Shown here: in pieces, positions 35,684-44,983 of the stretch
Layout of the letters: every line of letters starts with the position of its first letter
Position numbering within the stretch: position 1 is the first letter of the stretch
From: Desertivirga arenae
Lineage (GTDB): Bacteria; Bacteroidota; Bacteroidia; Sphingobacteriales; Sphingobacteriaceae
Reading direction: 5' to 3'
NCBI RefSeq assembly: GCF_017355785.1
Contig: NZ_JAFEWE010000004.1
Span: 372,001 to 436,000 of the forward strand
DNA length: 64,000 nucleotides
Made by a program: the position numbers and the translations under genes
The notes under the pieces: generated by a model
The model's database searches: none
The model's input: only the letters and a program-made list of their open reading frames with translations
Told to the model about the DNA's origin: nothing

Positions 35684-37330
35684 TTATCTCCAGTTTTTGT
35701 ACTGGTTGATCAAACCGTTTGTGGATGAATCATGGCTTGAAATTGGATTGGAACTCTGAAGTTCGGGTAAAATAGTGCTAGCAAGCTGTTTACCCAGCTC
35801 GACACCCCATTGATCAAAGCTGAACACATTCCATATGATCCCTTGAACAAAAATCTTATGCTCATACATGGCGATTAAAGCGCCAAGGCTTTCAGGAGTT
35901 ATCTGTTTCAGAAGAAAAGAGTTGGTTGGTCGATTTCCTTCAAAAACCTTGAAAGGAGCTAGTCGCTCGATCTCAGCCTCTGATTTTCCTGCCGCTTTCA
36001 ATTCAGCTACAACTTCCTCATAGGTTTTTCCATTCATCAAAGCTTCTGTTTGAGCAAAGAAATTAGAAAGAAGCAGGGTATGATGAGCTCCGATTTTGTT
36101 ATGAGATTGAGCAGGTGCGATAAAATCACAAGGAATAAGTTTTGTTCCCTGATGAATTAATTGATAGAAGGCATGTTGTCCATTTGTTCCTGGCTCGCCC
36201 CAGATAATAGGTCCCGTTTGATACTCAATTACTTCACCTGCTCTGTCTACACATTTTCCATTACTTTCCATATCTCCCTGCTGGAAATAGGCAGCAAAAC
36301 GGTGAAGGTACTGGTCATAAGGAAGAATGGCATGACTTTCAGCTTCGAAGAAGTTATTATACCAGATGCCTAACATGGCAAGGACTACAGGAATGTTTTG
36401 TTCGAAGTCTGTTTCCCGGAAATGTTTGTCCATCGCATGTGCTCCGCCAAGAAGTGCTTTGAAGTTTTCGAAGCCGATACCCAATGCTATGGAAGTGCCA
36501 ATTGCACTCCAAAGTGAATATCGTCCACCTACCCAATCCCAGAACTCGAACATATTATTTATGTCGATACCGAAAGCAGAAACGGCTGTTGCGTTAGTAG
36601 AAAGTGCCGCGAAATGTTTCGCAACATCTTCTTCCTGAGCTCCTTCCTGTAAGAACCAATTCCTTGCTGAATGGGCATTCGCCATGGTTTCCTGGGTAGT
36701 GAAGGTCTTTGATGCAACAAGGAAAAGAGTTGTTTCGGGGTTAACTTTCTTTAATGTTTCTGCTATATGGGTGCCGTCTACATTAGAAACGAAGTGTAGG
36801 TTAAGATGCGTTTTATACGGCTTAAGAGCCTCTGTTACCATTACTGGTCCGAGGTCAGAGCCACCGATGCCGATGTTTACAACATCAGTGATCGTTTTAC
36901 CGGTATAGCCCTTCCAGTCACCTGAAAGAACAGAGTTAACAAACCTTTCAATTTTCTCAAGAACAGCGTTAATATCAGGCATAACGTCAGCTCCATCTAC
37001 CAATATTGGAGTGTTGCTTTGATTACGAAGGGCAACATGTAATACAGAACGTCCTTCCGTTTCATTAATCTTATCACCAGTAAACATCGCTTCAATTGCG
37101 TCTTTCAATCCGCATTCTTTCGCTAGCTGAACCAGAAGAGCAACCGTTTTGTCGTTTATCCTATTTTTTGAATAATCTAAAAGGATATCATTGAACTGAA
37201 TGGAAAACTTTTCAAAGCGGGAAGGGTCTTCAGCAAAAAGTTCACGCAGATGTTTGTCACTAATTTCAACTAAATGATCTGACAGATATTTGTAAGCTTG
37301 AGTTTGTGTGAAGTTAACGGTAGGAAGCAT
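35684..37330 (-). CDS. pgi: Glucose-6-phosphate isomerase
   Basis: Pgi interconverts glucose 6-phosphate and fructose 6-phosphate in glycolysis and gluconeogenesis. The protein is 548 residues, the normal long form. Family signatures are visible: [20 protein letters not shown] with the phosphate-binding glycines, [13 protein letters not shown], the [18 protein letters not shown] block, [19 protein letters not shown] with the active-site histidine region, and the C-terminal QWGVELGK with the catalytic lysine. A TAnnTTCG box (minus strand, near 37352-37359) lies about 20 bases before the start. The gene is a single unit with its own terminator. Confidence 0.98.
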   Translation of the reverse strand: MLPTVNFTQTQAYKYLSDHLVEISDKHLRELFAEDPSRFEKFSIQFNDILLDYSKNRINDKTVALLVQLAKECGLKDAIEAMFTGDKINETEGRSVLHVALRNQSNTPILVDGADVMPDINAVLEKIERFVNSVLSGDWKGYTGKTITDVVNIGIGGSDLGPVMVTEALKPYKTHLNLHFVSNVDGTHIAETLKKVNPETTLFLVASKTFTTQETMANAHSARNWFLQEGAQEEDVAKHFAALSTNATAVSAFGIDINNMFEFWDWVGGRYSLWSAIGTSIALGIGFENFKALLGGAHAMDKHFRETDFEQNIPVVLAMLGIWYNNFFEAESHAILPYDQYLHRFAAYFQQGDMESNGKCVDRAGEVIEYQTGPIIWGEPGTNGQHAFYQLIHQGTKLIPCDFIAPAQSHNKIGAHHTLLLSNFFAQTEALMNGKTYEEVVAELKAAGKSEAEIERLAPFKVFEGNRPTNSFLLKQITPESLGALIAMYEHKIFVQGIIWNVFSFDQWGVELGKQLASTILPELQSSNPISSHDSSTNGLINQYKNWR

Positions 37331-37403
37331 TTTTTAAGTTTTTTTAGCGAAGATATAATTCCTGTATTAAACACAACAGGAATTATTTTTAAATAATAAA
37401 ATG

Positions 37404-38126
37404 TTATAGTTTGTCACCTTTTTTAATTGCACAGCCACTTAGAGGTTTATCACCGATGACAATGATTGCTGAGTATTTATAATTCCTGTCAGACATTCCA
37501 TCATTACAATTTTCTTTTTTGATGGTAATTTCCGCTGTTCCCTCGTCATTACTGGTTTTATATAAATAGTTTCCATCACTTATTTGCGGCTTTCTGTAGG
37601 AGAATCTGTACGCTTTGCCGGCTGCAACATCTTTAATGGCAATAATATTTTCGTCAGGTATAATCTCAAGGGACCAGAAGGGCTCGGTACCCAGTGCGAT
37701 AAATTCATAATTATAGCATTCGGAATCGAACGACTTCGGTTTTACCTCTTTTACTTCGGACACGATGATGGTATCCCTGCCATTTGTTATGGCAGGTTTT
37801 ATTATTCCCGATATTTTTGCAATAGAACTTTCGTATGAGTAGGAGAGGGCTACCTGGTTCTTTTGATAATTACTTTTAAGAAGCTCGTTCTCGTCGTTAA
37901 GGATAAAGATCTTCCCTGAGCAATCAATTAAAAGTTCGTTATCCTGAACAGGAAGGTATCTGCCAGCAAATTGTTGATTGATAATAGAAGGCCTTCCAGC
38001 GGTATCTGAATAAGTTGTATCTTCAGAAATATTGAGGGCGGCAATAGTGCCAGGAGGATTGGGGTTAGATTTACAACCCATAATTGCAAGAGCTATAGAA
38101 AAATAGAAGGGCTTTAGATATCTCAT
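37404..38126 (-). CDS. COG3650-like lipoprotein of unknown function
   Basis: A 240-residue lipoprotein: signal peptide, then AIMGC (C18). The C-terminal half (about 140-240) contains GTEPFWSLEI, SDGNYLYKT and a final MSDRNYKYSAIIVIG ... LSGCA stretch, which together are the marks of the COG3650 uncharacterised family. The two cysteines C207 and C232 approximately could form a disulfide. The N-terminal half (DNELLIDCSGKIFIL) is less typical. No function is known. The gene diverges from prfB, whose start is 70 bases away. Confidence 0.7.
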   Translation of the reverse strand: MRYLKPFYFSIALAIMGCKSNPNPPGTIAALNISEDTTYSDTAGRPSIINQQFAGRYLPVQDNELLIDCSGKIFILNDENELLKSNYQKNQVALSYSYESSIAKISGIIKPAITNGRDTIIVSEVKEVKPKSFDSECYNYEFIALGTEPFWSLEIIPDENIIAIKDVAAGKAYRFSYRKPQISDGNYLYKTSNDEGTAEITIKKENCNDGMSDRNYKYSAIIVIGDKPLSGCAIKKGDKL

Positions 38127-38183
38127 TAAAGCTCAAACAGGTTTAAAACTTATTCGGTTTCCAAAAACTTTATTGCTTTTAAC

Positions 38184-38191
38184 TACTTTTG
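38184..38191 (+). promoter_or_regulatory. -7 promoter element of prfB
   Basis: TACTTTTG matches TAnnTTTG exactly. Five bases (cagct) separate it from the prfB ATG at 38197, so the mRNA should be leaderless. Confidence 0.6.
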
Positions 38192-38196
38192 CAGCT

Positions 38197-39274
38197 ATGA
38201 CCAAAGAACAACTATTGGATTTAAGGGACAGAGCAGAGTCCCTGAGGAGGCATCTTTGACATCGAACGGAAGCTCGATGAATTACGCCTTGAACAAGAAT
38301 TTACTACTACTGAGGGATTTTGGGATAAGCCAAAGGACGCTGAAAAAGTTCTTCATGCAATAAAGACTAAGAAGGTTTGGACTGATGGATATGCAGACGT
38401 TACCTCAGCGATTGAAGATGTTGCGGTGATGTTTGATTTTTATCAAGCAGGAGAAGCTAGTCAGGAAGACCTTAAGGAACAATACGAAATAGCCTTAAAG
38501 AAGCTTGAAGAACTTGAGTTCAAAAATATGCTCAGTTCAGAAGAGGATCAGCTTAACGCAGTAATGCAGATTACCGCAGGTGCAGGAGGAACAGAAAGTT
38601 GCGACTGGGCCCAGATGCTGATGCGTATGTATATCATGTGGGGGGAAAAGAATGGCTATAAGGTTACTGAACAGGATTTTCAGGAAGGAGATGTAGCCGG
38701 GGTGAAATCAGTTACCTTGCAATTTGAGGGTGAGTTCTCTTACGGATATCTGAAGGGAGAGAACGGGGTACATCGCTTAGTAAGGATCTCTCCTTTTGAT
38801 GCCAACGCGAAACGTCATACTTCTTTTGCATCAGTTTATGTTTATCCCCTGGTAGATGATACTATTGAGATTGACATTAACCCTTCTGATATTGAATTTG
38901 AAACTTTCAGATCTGGAGGTGCCGGAGGACAAAATGTGAACAAAGTGGAAACAGCTGTACGTTTGTATCATAAACCTTCTGGTATTATTATCAAAAATCA
39001 GGAATCCAGATCGCAGTTACAGAATAAGGAAAATGCTATTCGCTTGTTGAAATCTCAATTATATGAAGCCGAAATGCGTAAGAAGCGGGAAACTGTAGCC
39101 GCAATTGAAGGCTCCAAAAAGAAGATTGAATGGGGTTCTCAGATCCGGAACTATGTACTTCATCCGTATAAGCTGGTGAAAGATCTTCGAACAAATTATG
39201 AGACTTCAAATGCCCAAGCTGTGCTCGATGGGGATTTGAATGACTTCCTGAAAGCATATTTGATGGAATTCTAA
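38197..39274 (+). CDS. prfB: Peptide chain release factor 2, expressed through a programmed +1 frameshift
   Basis: RF2 releases peptides at UAA and UGA. The frame starts at ATG 38197 and meets TGA at 38257 after 20 codons; the ribosome must slip +1 at CTTTGAC to continue ([14 protein letters not shown]...), giving about 358 residues. The C-terminal part has the stop-reading tripeptide SPF (198-200) and the catalytic GGQ (243-245, in [15 protein letters not shown]). Without the shift, only the piece from an internal ATG at 38426 would be seen. The slip makes RF2 regulate its own synthesis: low RF2 means slow UGA reading and more shifting. Confidence 0.96.
38245..38260 (+). promoter_or_regulatory. 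RF2 programmed frameshift signal
   Basis: An internal Shine-Dalgarno-like AGGAGG (38245-38250) lies three bases before CTTTGAC (38254-38260), where TGA (38257-38259) is the in-frame stop. The spacing matches the classic RF2 site, and the C after TGA makes termination weak. Confidence 0.93.
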
Positions 39275-39281
39275 ATTATTT

Positions 39282-39323
39282 GTAGTGTAGGTAGAAGGGA
39301 ATCAGGCTTCTGACCTACACTGC
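39282..39323. terminator. Hairpin between prfB and the convergent SirB1-like gene
   Basis: Arms agtgtaggt (39284-39292) and acctacact (39313-39321), plus inner agaag/cttct, form a bulged stem with no clear T-run. It probably ends transcription from both sides, but is weaker evidence than the other terminators. Confidence 0.5.
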
Positions 39324-39334
39324 ATTCATCAACC

Positions 39335-40198
39335 CTACTTTTCTCTCTCCACAACAGAAAGAAGCTCCTCGATCTCCTTCACCTTCTGGTCATAGCCAAG
39401 TTTCGTATAAGATGCAATAAGATTCCTTAAGATCCTGCGAACGATATCTTCATTTCTACAAGGCTCATAAAAAGTGCTTTCCGGTTTTAAATTAAGTTGC
39501 TTCAAAAATGAATCAACATCACGCTTGCCAAAAATGAACCCTTTGTTGAAAGCGTTTATGTAAAAGAGTACACTATCTTGGCCGTATTCGTTCGATTCAT
39601 CTACATAGCCAAGAATAAAGTGTTGCGGGAGATTAACCCCATAGATCGGAATGTCCAACTTTTGAGCGATAATAGAATATATGGCAGCCAGTGAGATTTG
39701 ATTCCCTTTCTTGCTCTCCAAAACCTGGCTTATATAGGAGTTCTGTGGATCCTGGTGATTAGTTGTGTTCCCGGAGAACCCGTAAATGCCGTAGAGAACG
39801 TGGTTGATGAGCTTTACTTTCTCTACAGGACTTGATTCATATAAAAGTTGAAGCCAAATCTCGCGCTTAATATCCTCAATTTGATTGATGATCCTTTGTG
39901 GATCGAGATCAGGATATTGATATTTGTTAATAATAATAACTCCCTGAAGTAAATCGAACGCCCCTCCGAGGTACCAAAGTTCAAGTTCTCTTTTAACATT
40001 GGTAAATTGAATCTTATGAATGAGATCCTCCAATCGGTTTTGTAACAAAGCATCGAATGATTGTTCCCATGCAGATTCGAGGTATTCTATAACTTCTGTT
40101 CCATAAGACAGGAGCTTGTCTTCCACATGTTCGGATATCTCTTTATCAGGGTCGTCTAATAATTTGACAAGTGATTCTATTTCTTTTGGATTTATCAT
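39335..40198 (-). CDS. SirB1-like transglutaminase-fold protein
   Basis: A 287-residue cytoplasmic protein. The first 90 residues are helical and HEAT-like (SLVKLLDDPDKEISEHVEDKL). The rest is the SirB1/transglutaminase-like family: LNHVLYGIYGFSGN-type region, KKGNQISLAAIYSIIAQKL (compare the family's RxGNPISL), and GVNLPQHFILGY with the conserved histidine. The catalytic-type cysteine usual in transglutaminases is not obvious in the KKGNQISL box, so enzymatic activity is doubtful. Its function is not known. It lies between convergent prfB and the divergent methyltransferase, as a single gene. Confidence 0.8.
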   Translation of the reverse strand: MINPKEIESLVKLLDDPDKEISEHVEDKLLSYGTEVIEYLESAWEQSFDALLQNRLEDLIHKIQFTNVKRELELWYLGGAFDLLQGVIIINKYQYPDLDPQRIINQIEDIKREIWLQLLYESSPVEKVKLINHVLYGIYGFSGNTTNHQDPQNSYISQVLESKKGNQISLAAIYSIIAQKLDIPIYGVNLPQHFILGYVDESNEYGQDSVLFYINAFNKGFIFGKRDVDSFLKQLNLKPESTFYEPCRNEDIVRRILRNLIASYTKLGYDQKVKEIEELLSVVEREK

Positions 40199-40374
40199 AG
40201 TGTATGCATGCTTTAGATCCTACACTTATTAAGCTTAAAGCAGAGCCTAATGCTATAAAACGCGGTTTTGGCAACCACTTACATAAATATAAATAAATTT
40301 CGGGGCTGAAAAGTTTTTAAGGCTGATTTTGAAGGGAATTAGGTATAAATAGCAGTTTGAAGCTCTTAAAATCT

Positions 40375-40382
40375 TACTTTTG
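40375..40382 (+). promoter_or_regulatory. -7 promoter element of the methyltransferase gene
   Basis: TACTTTTG matches TAnnTTTG exactly, with TTTG at 40356-40359 fifteen bases earlier. Five bases (agcca) separate it from the ATG at 40388, so the transcript should be leaderless. Confidence 0.6.
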
Positions 40383-40387
40383 AGCCA

Positions 40388-41173
40388 ATGATAAATACCC
40401 AGCTACTTAAATCTTTTATTAAACACAGACTTAAAGCTAAAACCCGCCATGGCATCCATTCGCCTTTTGTGTATAAATTGGTGGATGAAATAATTTATAA
40501 TTATTCCTTCCAGGATGCGTATAAGGAGGTTGAGTCTCTGCGCAAGGAACTGCTGAAAGATGAGCGTTTTATCAGGATAACAGATTTAGGAGCCGGATCT
40601 CATGTGAATAATAACAAGCAGAAGCAGGTAAGGCAAATTGCAAAGAATGCGTTGAAACCGGCTAAGCTGGCACAGCTAATTTACCGGCTTGCTCAGGAAA
40701 GAAAGCCTCGTAATATTGTTGAGCTCGGCACCTGTCTTGGCCTGACTACTTCTTACCTCGCAAAAGCAGCCCCGGATGCGAAAGTTATAAGTATTGAAGG
40801 ATGTCCGGAAACAGCAAAAGTGGCGTCCGAAAACCTTCAAAAACTTCATGCCTCCAATACGCAACTCCTTACTGGCAACTTCGATATAGTACTGCCGACT
40901 GTTATTGATGCTGCAGATAAATTGGACTTTGTATTTGTTGATGGTAATCATCGTAAGGAGGCAACTCTAAATTACTTTAAGTGGTGCCTGCCTAAGGTTA
41001 ATGAAAATACGCTCCTTGTTTTTGATGATATTTACTGGAGTAAGGGTATGGAGGAAGCCTGGGAAGAGATAAAGGCTCATCCTCAGGTAACAGTAACAGT
41101 TGACCTTTTCTGGATAGGCTTAGTCTATTTTAAGAAGGGTCAGCAGAAAGAGCATTTCTATATTAAGTACTAA
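40388..41173 (+). CDS. Class I SAM-dependent methyltransferase (O-methyltransferase-like)
   Basis: A 261-residue protein with the Rossmann-like SAM fold. Motif I is VELGTCLGLTTSYLAKAAP, the acidic SAM-ribose residue is in VISIEGCPETAKVA, and FVFVDGNHRKEATLNYF and LLVFDDIYWSKGMEEAW (D-D metal-type residues) follow, as in the catechol/caffeoyl-CoA O-methyltransferase branch. The substrate is unknown. A basic N-terminal segment of about 70 residues precedes the fold. The gene overlaps the end of the convergent BamA-like gene by 4 bases. Confidence 0.85.
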   Translation: MINTQLLKSFIKHRLKAKTRHGIHSPFVYKLVDEIIYNYSFQDAYKEVESLRKELLKDERFIRITDLGAGSHVNNNKQKQVRQIAKNALKPAKLAQLIYRLAQERKPRNIVELGTCLGLTTSYLAKAAPDAKVISIEGCPETAKVASENLQKLHASNTQLLTGNFDIVLPTVIDAADKLDFVFVDGNHRKEATLNYFKWCLPKVNENTLLVFDDIYWSKGMEEAWEEIKAHPQVTVTVDLFWIGLVYFKKGQQKEHFYIKY

Positions 41174-42303
41174 AACGCTTCTCCGAAAGATAAATAAAAA
41201 CCTTGCTGTCTTTTCTCGTTTGCACGTTTTTCACCGAATGCGTAATCAAACCTTAGCGTTGTTCCGCCTTTAGGGCTTATGAAGTATCTGAATCCTGCAC
41301 CGAGGGATGGTTTAAGAGCACCTAAAGAAAGTCCATTGATGGCATATACTGTTCCATAACCAAGAAATGCAGCGGCTCCTACCCTTGGAATAAATCTGTA
41401 CCTGAATTCGCTCTGGGCTGCCAGTAAGTTTTGGTCACGATATCTGCCTGTATAGTAACCTCTCATCACCTGATCATTGCCTAACTGTGGTAAAAGATAG
41501 AAAGGAGGCCTGCTTCCCTGAAGTGTTTGATAATTTAGATTAAAACCGAGGGTTGCTTTTGGATTATAGCTTTTGAATGTTCTGAAATCTACTTTAAATA
41601 GACTGCCAGTAAAATTAGCTCCCCCAAAAAAGTCGGGAGCAAAAGAATAATTCACCTTTATATAGGTACCTTTTGTTGTATAGGTATTTGTGTTCCTCGA
41701 GTCGATTATCTGTGATAATCCTGCGAACAATACATCCCCTCCATCTTTATCGTGCAGGGCCAGGTCTGTGGAGTATAATCCTCCTTCTTCTTTATCAGAA
41801 TAAGAGTAGTGTTCGTAATTGAGGGTTGCTCCTGTGTATATTCCCCGCTTTAATCTTTTCTCTACTTCTCCGCCAACTCTAAGTAATTTTTGTGTGATTA
41901 CATCTTCGTTTGATTTTTGTGTATTATTTCCAATGCCGTAAAAATTGAAAGGAAAGTTCCGGTATTTGATGTCGGCTGTGTAATGAAATCTATTTCCAGG
42001 CGACCAGATATCCGGTTTCAATGCGAAGTGGGTTTGCTTTTTTGTAGTTATTGAGGCTAAACCCGATATTGTTGAGTTACGTGTTAAGGTGTCTGCCTTA
42101 TCGGTATAGAAAGAAGTTAAAGTTACAAGTCCGAACTGCCAGCCTGTTTCCTGCGAATACGCTACAGCCGGTAATGCCAGGGAATAACCTTTTCTACCGC
42201 TACTATCTCCTTGAGCAAGAAGTTTGTCAGTCAGTTTCCTTTGGGAATAGGAATTTGTAACAACCAATAAAAGTATAAACGCTAAAAGTATTTTGCTTTT
42301 CAT
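41170..42303 (-). CDS. BamA/TamA-family (Bac_surface_Ag) outer-membrane protein
   Basis: A 377-residue outer-membrane barrel with a signal peptide (to TNSYSQ, residue 20) and no POTRA domains. The C-terminal half has VMRGYYTGRYRDQNLLAAQSE, corresponding to the conserved strand/loop with an (V/I)RGY motif, and ends in an aromatic strand (GFYLSFGEAF). Such POTRA-less proteins in Bacteroidota are of unknown function; membrane-protein assembly or lipid handling is family inference. A TATCTTCG box lies 12 bases upstream of the ATG on the minus strand. Confidence 0.82.
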   Translation of the reverse strand: MKSKILLAFILLLVVTNSYSQRKLTDKLLAQGDSSGRKGYSLALPAVAYSQETGWQFGLVTLTSFYTDKADTLTRNSTISGLASITTKKQTHFALKPDIWSPGNRFHYTADIKYRNFPFNFYGIGNNTQKSNEDVITQKLLRVGGEVEKRLKRGIYTGATLNYEHYSYSDKEEGGLYSTDLALHDKDGGDVLFAGLSQIIDSRNTNTYTTKGTYIKVNYSFAPDFFGGANFTGSLFKVDFRTFKSYNPKATLGFNLNYQTLQGSRPPFYLLPQLGNDQVMRGYYTGRYRDQNLLAAQSEFRYRFIPRVGAAAFLGYGTVYAINGLSLGALKPSLGAGFRYFISPKGGTTLRFDYAFGEKRANEKRQQGFYLSFGEAF

Positions 42304-42379
42304 TTTACGGCACGAAGATAGCTATTAGGGAGATTATTCATCTAATTTTCAGTTTAACCGATAAGCTTATTAAAAATAT

Positions 42380-42387
42380 TATTTTTG
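42380..42387 (+). promoter_or_regulatory. -7 promoter element of the deoxyhypusine-synthase-like gene
   Basis: TATTTTTG matches TAnnTTTG exactly, 22 bases before the ATG at 42410. Confidence 0.55.
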
Positions 42388-42409
42388 CAACAATTTTAAA
42401 AATACAACT

Positions 42410-43384
42410 ATGAGCAGAGGACCTATTTCCCAGTTTATCGAACATAATTACCGCCACTTCAATGCAGCGGCTTTAGTTGATGCAGCTAAAGGATACGAAG
42501 CACATCTTGAAGAAGGGGGTAAAATGATGATTACTCTTGCTGGTGCAATGAGTACTGCAGAACTGGGTATTTCATTAGCTGAAATGATCCGTCAGGGTAA
42601 AGTTGATATTATTTCATGTACAGGAGCTAACCTTGAAGAAGATATCATGAACCTTGTAGCGCATTCTCATTACAAGCGTGTTCCTAACTACAGAGATCTA
42701 AGTCCTCAAGAGGAGTGGGACTTATTGGAGAATGGATATAATCGTGTTACTGACACCTGTATTCCTGAAGAGGAAGCGTTTCGTCGTATTCAGCGTCACA
42801 TCCATAAGATTTGGAAAGATGCAGAGGACAGTGGCGAAAGATACTTCCCGCACGAATACATGTATAAGCTTTTGCTAAGTGGCGTGATGAAGGAGAATTA
42901 CGAAATTCCTGAGGAACATAGCTGGATGATTGCTGCGGCAGAGAGAAACCTTCCTATCATCGTACCGGGATGGGAGGATAGCACAATGGGTAATATCTTC
43001 GCTTCCTATGTAATTAAAGGAGAGCTTAAAGCAAGTACTATGAAAAGTGGTATTGAGTACATGGCCTGGCTTGCAGATTGGTACCGTGGTAACAGTAGCG
43101 GAAAGGGGATAGGCTTCTTCCAAATTGGAGGTGGTATTGCAGGTGATTTCCCAATATGTGTTGTTCCAATGCTATATCAGGATCTGGAGATGCATGAAAT
43201 ACCTTTCTGGAGCTATTTCTGCCAGATTTCGGACTCAACAACCTCTTATGGTTCGTATTCTGGAGCTGTTCCAAATGAGAAGATCACCTGGGGTAAGCTT
43301 GATATTACAACGCCTAAATTCATTGTAGAATCAGATGCAACGATAGTGGCTCCACTAATCTTTGCCTGGATATTAAGACAATAA
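42410..43384 (+). CDS. Deoxyhypusine synthase-like protein
   Basis: A 324-residue member of the deoxyhypusine synthase family, which uses NAD and spermidine to transfer a butylamine group. The active-site lysine is retained: SGAVPNEKITWGKLD (K296) lines up with the eukaryotic SGAxPDExxSWGK block. Other conserved parts are LAGAMSTAELG, CTGANLEEDI and GWEDSTMGN, the last two lining the NAD and spermidine sites. Bacteria have no eIF5A, so the real acceptor must differ; a homospermidine-synthase-like reaction is one option. It is a single gene with its own promoter box and terminator. Confidence 0.9.
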   Translation: MSRGPISQFIEHNYRHFNAAALVDAAKGYEAHLEEGGKMMITLAGAMSTAELGISLAEMIRQGKVDIISCTGANLEEDIMNLVAHSHYKRVPNYRDLSPQEEWDLLENGYNRVTDTCIPEEEAFRRIQRHIHKIWKDAEDSGERYFPHEYMYKLLLSGVMKENYEIPEEHSWMIAAAERNLPIIVPGWEDSTMGNIFASYVIKGELKASTMKSGIEYMAWLADWYRGNSSGKGIGFFQIGGGIAGDFPICVVPMLYQDLEMHEIPFWSYFCQISDSTTSYGSYSGAVPNEKITWGKLDITTPKFIVESDATIVAPLIFAWILRQ

Positions 43385-43440
43385 TAAATTATAAAGGAAA
43401 TTGCAAAATGGAATTTTGAAAAAAAAATCCCCGACCATGC

Positions 43441-43480
43441 AAAAAATGCTTTAACACCTAAGTTAAAGCATTTTTTTTAT
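43441..43480 (+). terminator. Intrinsic terminator after the deoxyhypusine-synthase-like gene
   Basis: A perfect 15-bp stem (43441-43455 with 43462-43476), loop acctaa, followed by T residues. Confidence 0.88.
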
Positions 43481-43545
43481 TGTTTAGAATGATTATAAAT
43501 TGATAATACAGGTCATGCCAGTGTCATCGGTCACTGAATAAATTA

Positions 43546-43553
43546 TACTTTTG
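43546..43553 (+). promoter_or_regulatory. -7 promoter element of the ActABCDEF-CoxBA operon
   Basis: TACTTTTG matches TAnnTTTG exactly, 66 bases before the actA ATG. It is the only such box seen upstream of the respiratory operon. Confidence 0.6.
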
Positions 43554-43619
43554 TCATCCGAAAATGTGACGTAAAGCATTTTTAGTTTACACTCAATTTT
43601 TTTATCGTAAAATATAAAT

Positions 43620-44942
43620 ATGAGAAGCATCTCATTGGTTTTTAGAAGAATTGCACAATCTTTACTTTTAGTTTCAACCCTAAGTTTTGGTTTCCAGCAA
43701 GCTAACGCACAGGCTCCTGCAGGGGGTGCTGCTCCGGCAGCCTCGTCTGGTGGCGGTGACGCAGCTGCAGGTGCAGCGTTGTTTAAACAAAAATGTACCT
43801 CATGTCACGCACTTGACCGTCAGGTTGTAGGACCTGCTCTTAAAGGCATAAATGGAAAGCACAGCAAAGAGTGGTTACACAAGTGGATTAAGAACTCACA
43901 AGCACTTGTTGCTTCAGGTGATGCAGAAGCTGTTAAGGTATTTAATGAATACAACAAGACAGTAATGACTCCGTTCCCAGAGTTATCTGATGCTGACGTT
44001 GACAACATCTTAGCTTATGTAGAAGTTGGAGAAACAGCTAAACCTGGTGGTGAAGCTGGAGCCGCAGCTGGTACAGGAGCCGAAGGTGAAGCTAAAAAAG
44101 AAGGTATCAGCAATTTAATGCTAGGCGGACTTATCCTTATCGTGGTAGTAGCCCTATTGGTAATTGTTGTATTGAACAGAGTTATCAAAACGCTGGACCG
44201 TATCATCCTTCAGAAACAAGGTGTGCTGCCAGAAGGTGAAGTTCTTGAAGAGTCTACAGCGGTTCGTTTCAGAAGACTTGCTAAGAATAAGAAGTTCGTT
44301 TTCTTTGTGATCATCTTGTTAGTTGCGCTATTTGGTTCACTTGGCTGGAAAGCAATGTGGAATACTGGTGTTCATACCGGTTATCAGCCAACGCAGCCCA
44401 TCAAGTATTCTCACCAATTGCACGCAGGTACTTTGAAGATAGATTGTCAATACTGTCACTTTAGTGCGTATAAATCTAAAAATGCGGCTATTCCATCTTT
44501 GAACGTTTGTATGAACTGTCACAATTACGTAACAGCAAGCGACAAGTACAACGGGGAGATTTCTCCTGAGATTTCTAAGATCTATAAAGCCTTAGATTAC
44601 GATCCACAAACTAAAAAATACGGTAACAATCCAAAGCCAATCCAGTGGATCCGTGTTCATAATCTTCCTGATTTTGCATACTTCAACCACTCTCAGCACG
44701 TAACTGTAGCTGGTGTTCGTTGCCAGGAATGTCACGGTCCTATCCAAACAATGCCAGAGGTTTATCAATACTCTCCTCTAACCATGAAATGGTGTATCAA
44801 TTGCCACCGTACAAGAGAAGTTAACTCTAAAGGCAATGCTTATTATGACAAAGTGTTAAAGGTCCACGATCAGCTGAAGAAGGGTGAGAAGGTTACACCA
44901 GCTGTGCTTGGTGGTCTTGAGTGTGGTAAATGTCATTATTAA
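43620..44942 (+). CDS. actA: Alternative complex III subunit A, multiheme cytochrome c with fused monoheme domain
   Basis: A 440-residue exported and membrane-bound cytochrome of the quinol:cytochrome c oxidoreductase. It has a signal peptide (to about residue 30), an N-terminal class-I cytochrome c domain with CTSCH (C59-H63), two membrane helices (about 162-188 and 225-245), and a C-terminal pentaheme region with CQYCH (about 276), CMNCH, CQECH, CINCH and CGKCH (C-terminal). So six CxxCH sites are present. Family knowledge describes ActA as pentaheme; here a monoheme domain is added at its N-terminus. It is the first gene of the act-cox operon. Confidence 0.92.
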   Translation: MRSISLVFRRIAQSLLLVSTLSFGFQQANAQAPAGGAAPAASSGGGDAAAGAALFKQKCTSCHALDRQVVGPALKGINGKHSKEWLHKWIKNSQALVASGDAEAVKVFNEYNKTVMTPFPELSDADVDNILAYVEVGETAKPGGEAGAAAGTGAEGEAKKEGISNLMLGGLILIVVVALLVIVVLNRVIKTLDRIILQKQGVLPEGEVLEESTAVRFRRLAKNKKFVFFVIILLVALFGSLGWKAMWNTGVHTGYQPTQPIKYSHQLHAGTLKIDCQYCHFSAYKSKNAAIPSLNVCMNCHNYVTASDKYNGEISPEISKIYKALDYDPQTKKYGNNPKPIQWIRVHNLPDFAYFNHSQHVTVAGVRCQECHGPIQTMPEVYQYSPLTMKWCINCHRTREVNSKGNAYYDKVLKVHDQLKKGEKVTPAVLGGLECGKCHY

Positions 44943-44983
44943 TAATTATTTAAGAACTTACGTATACAGTTTATATAGCTTAA

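Noticed and set aside
38426-39274. A 282-residue prfB fragment read as a truncated or pseudogene
   Set aside because: The missing N-terminus is found upstream through the programmed +1 frameshift at 38254-38260, so the gene is intact.
40199-40387. A tRNA or small RNA gene in the gap before the methyltransferase
   Set aside because: No cloverleaf-like set of paired arms was found; the gap reads as a promoter region.
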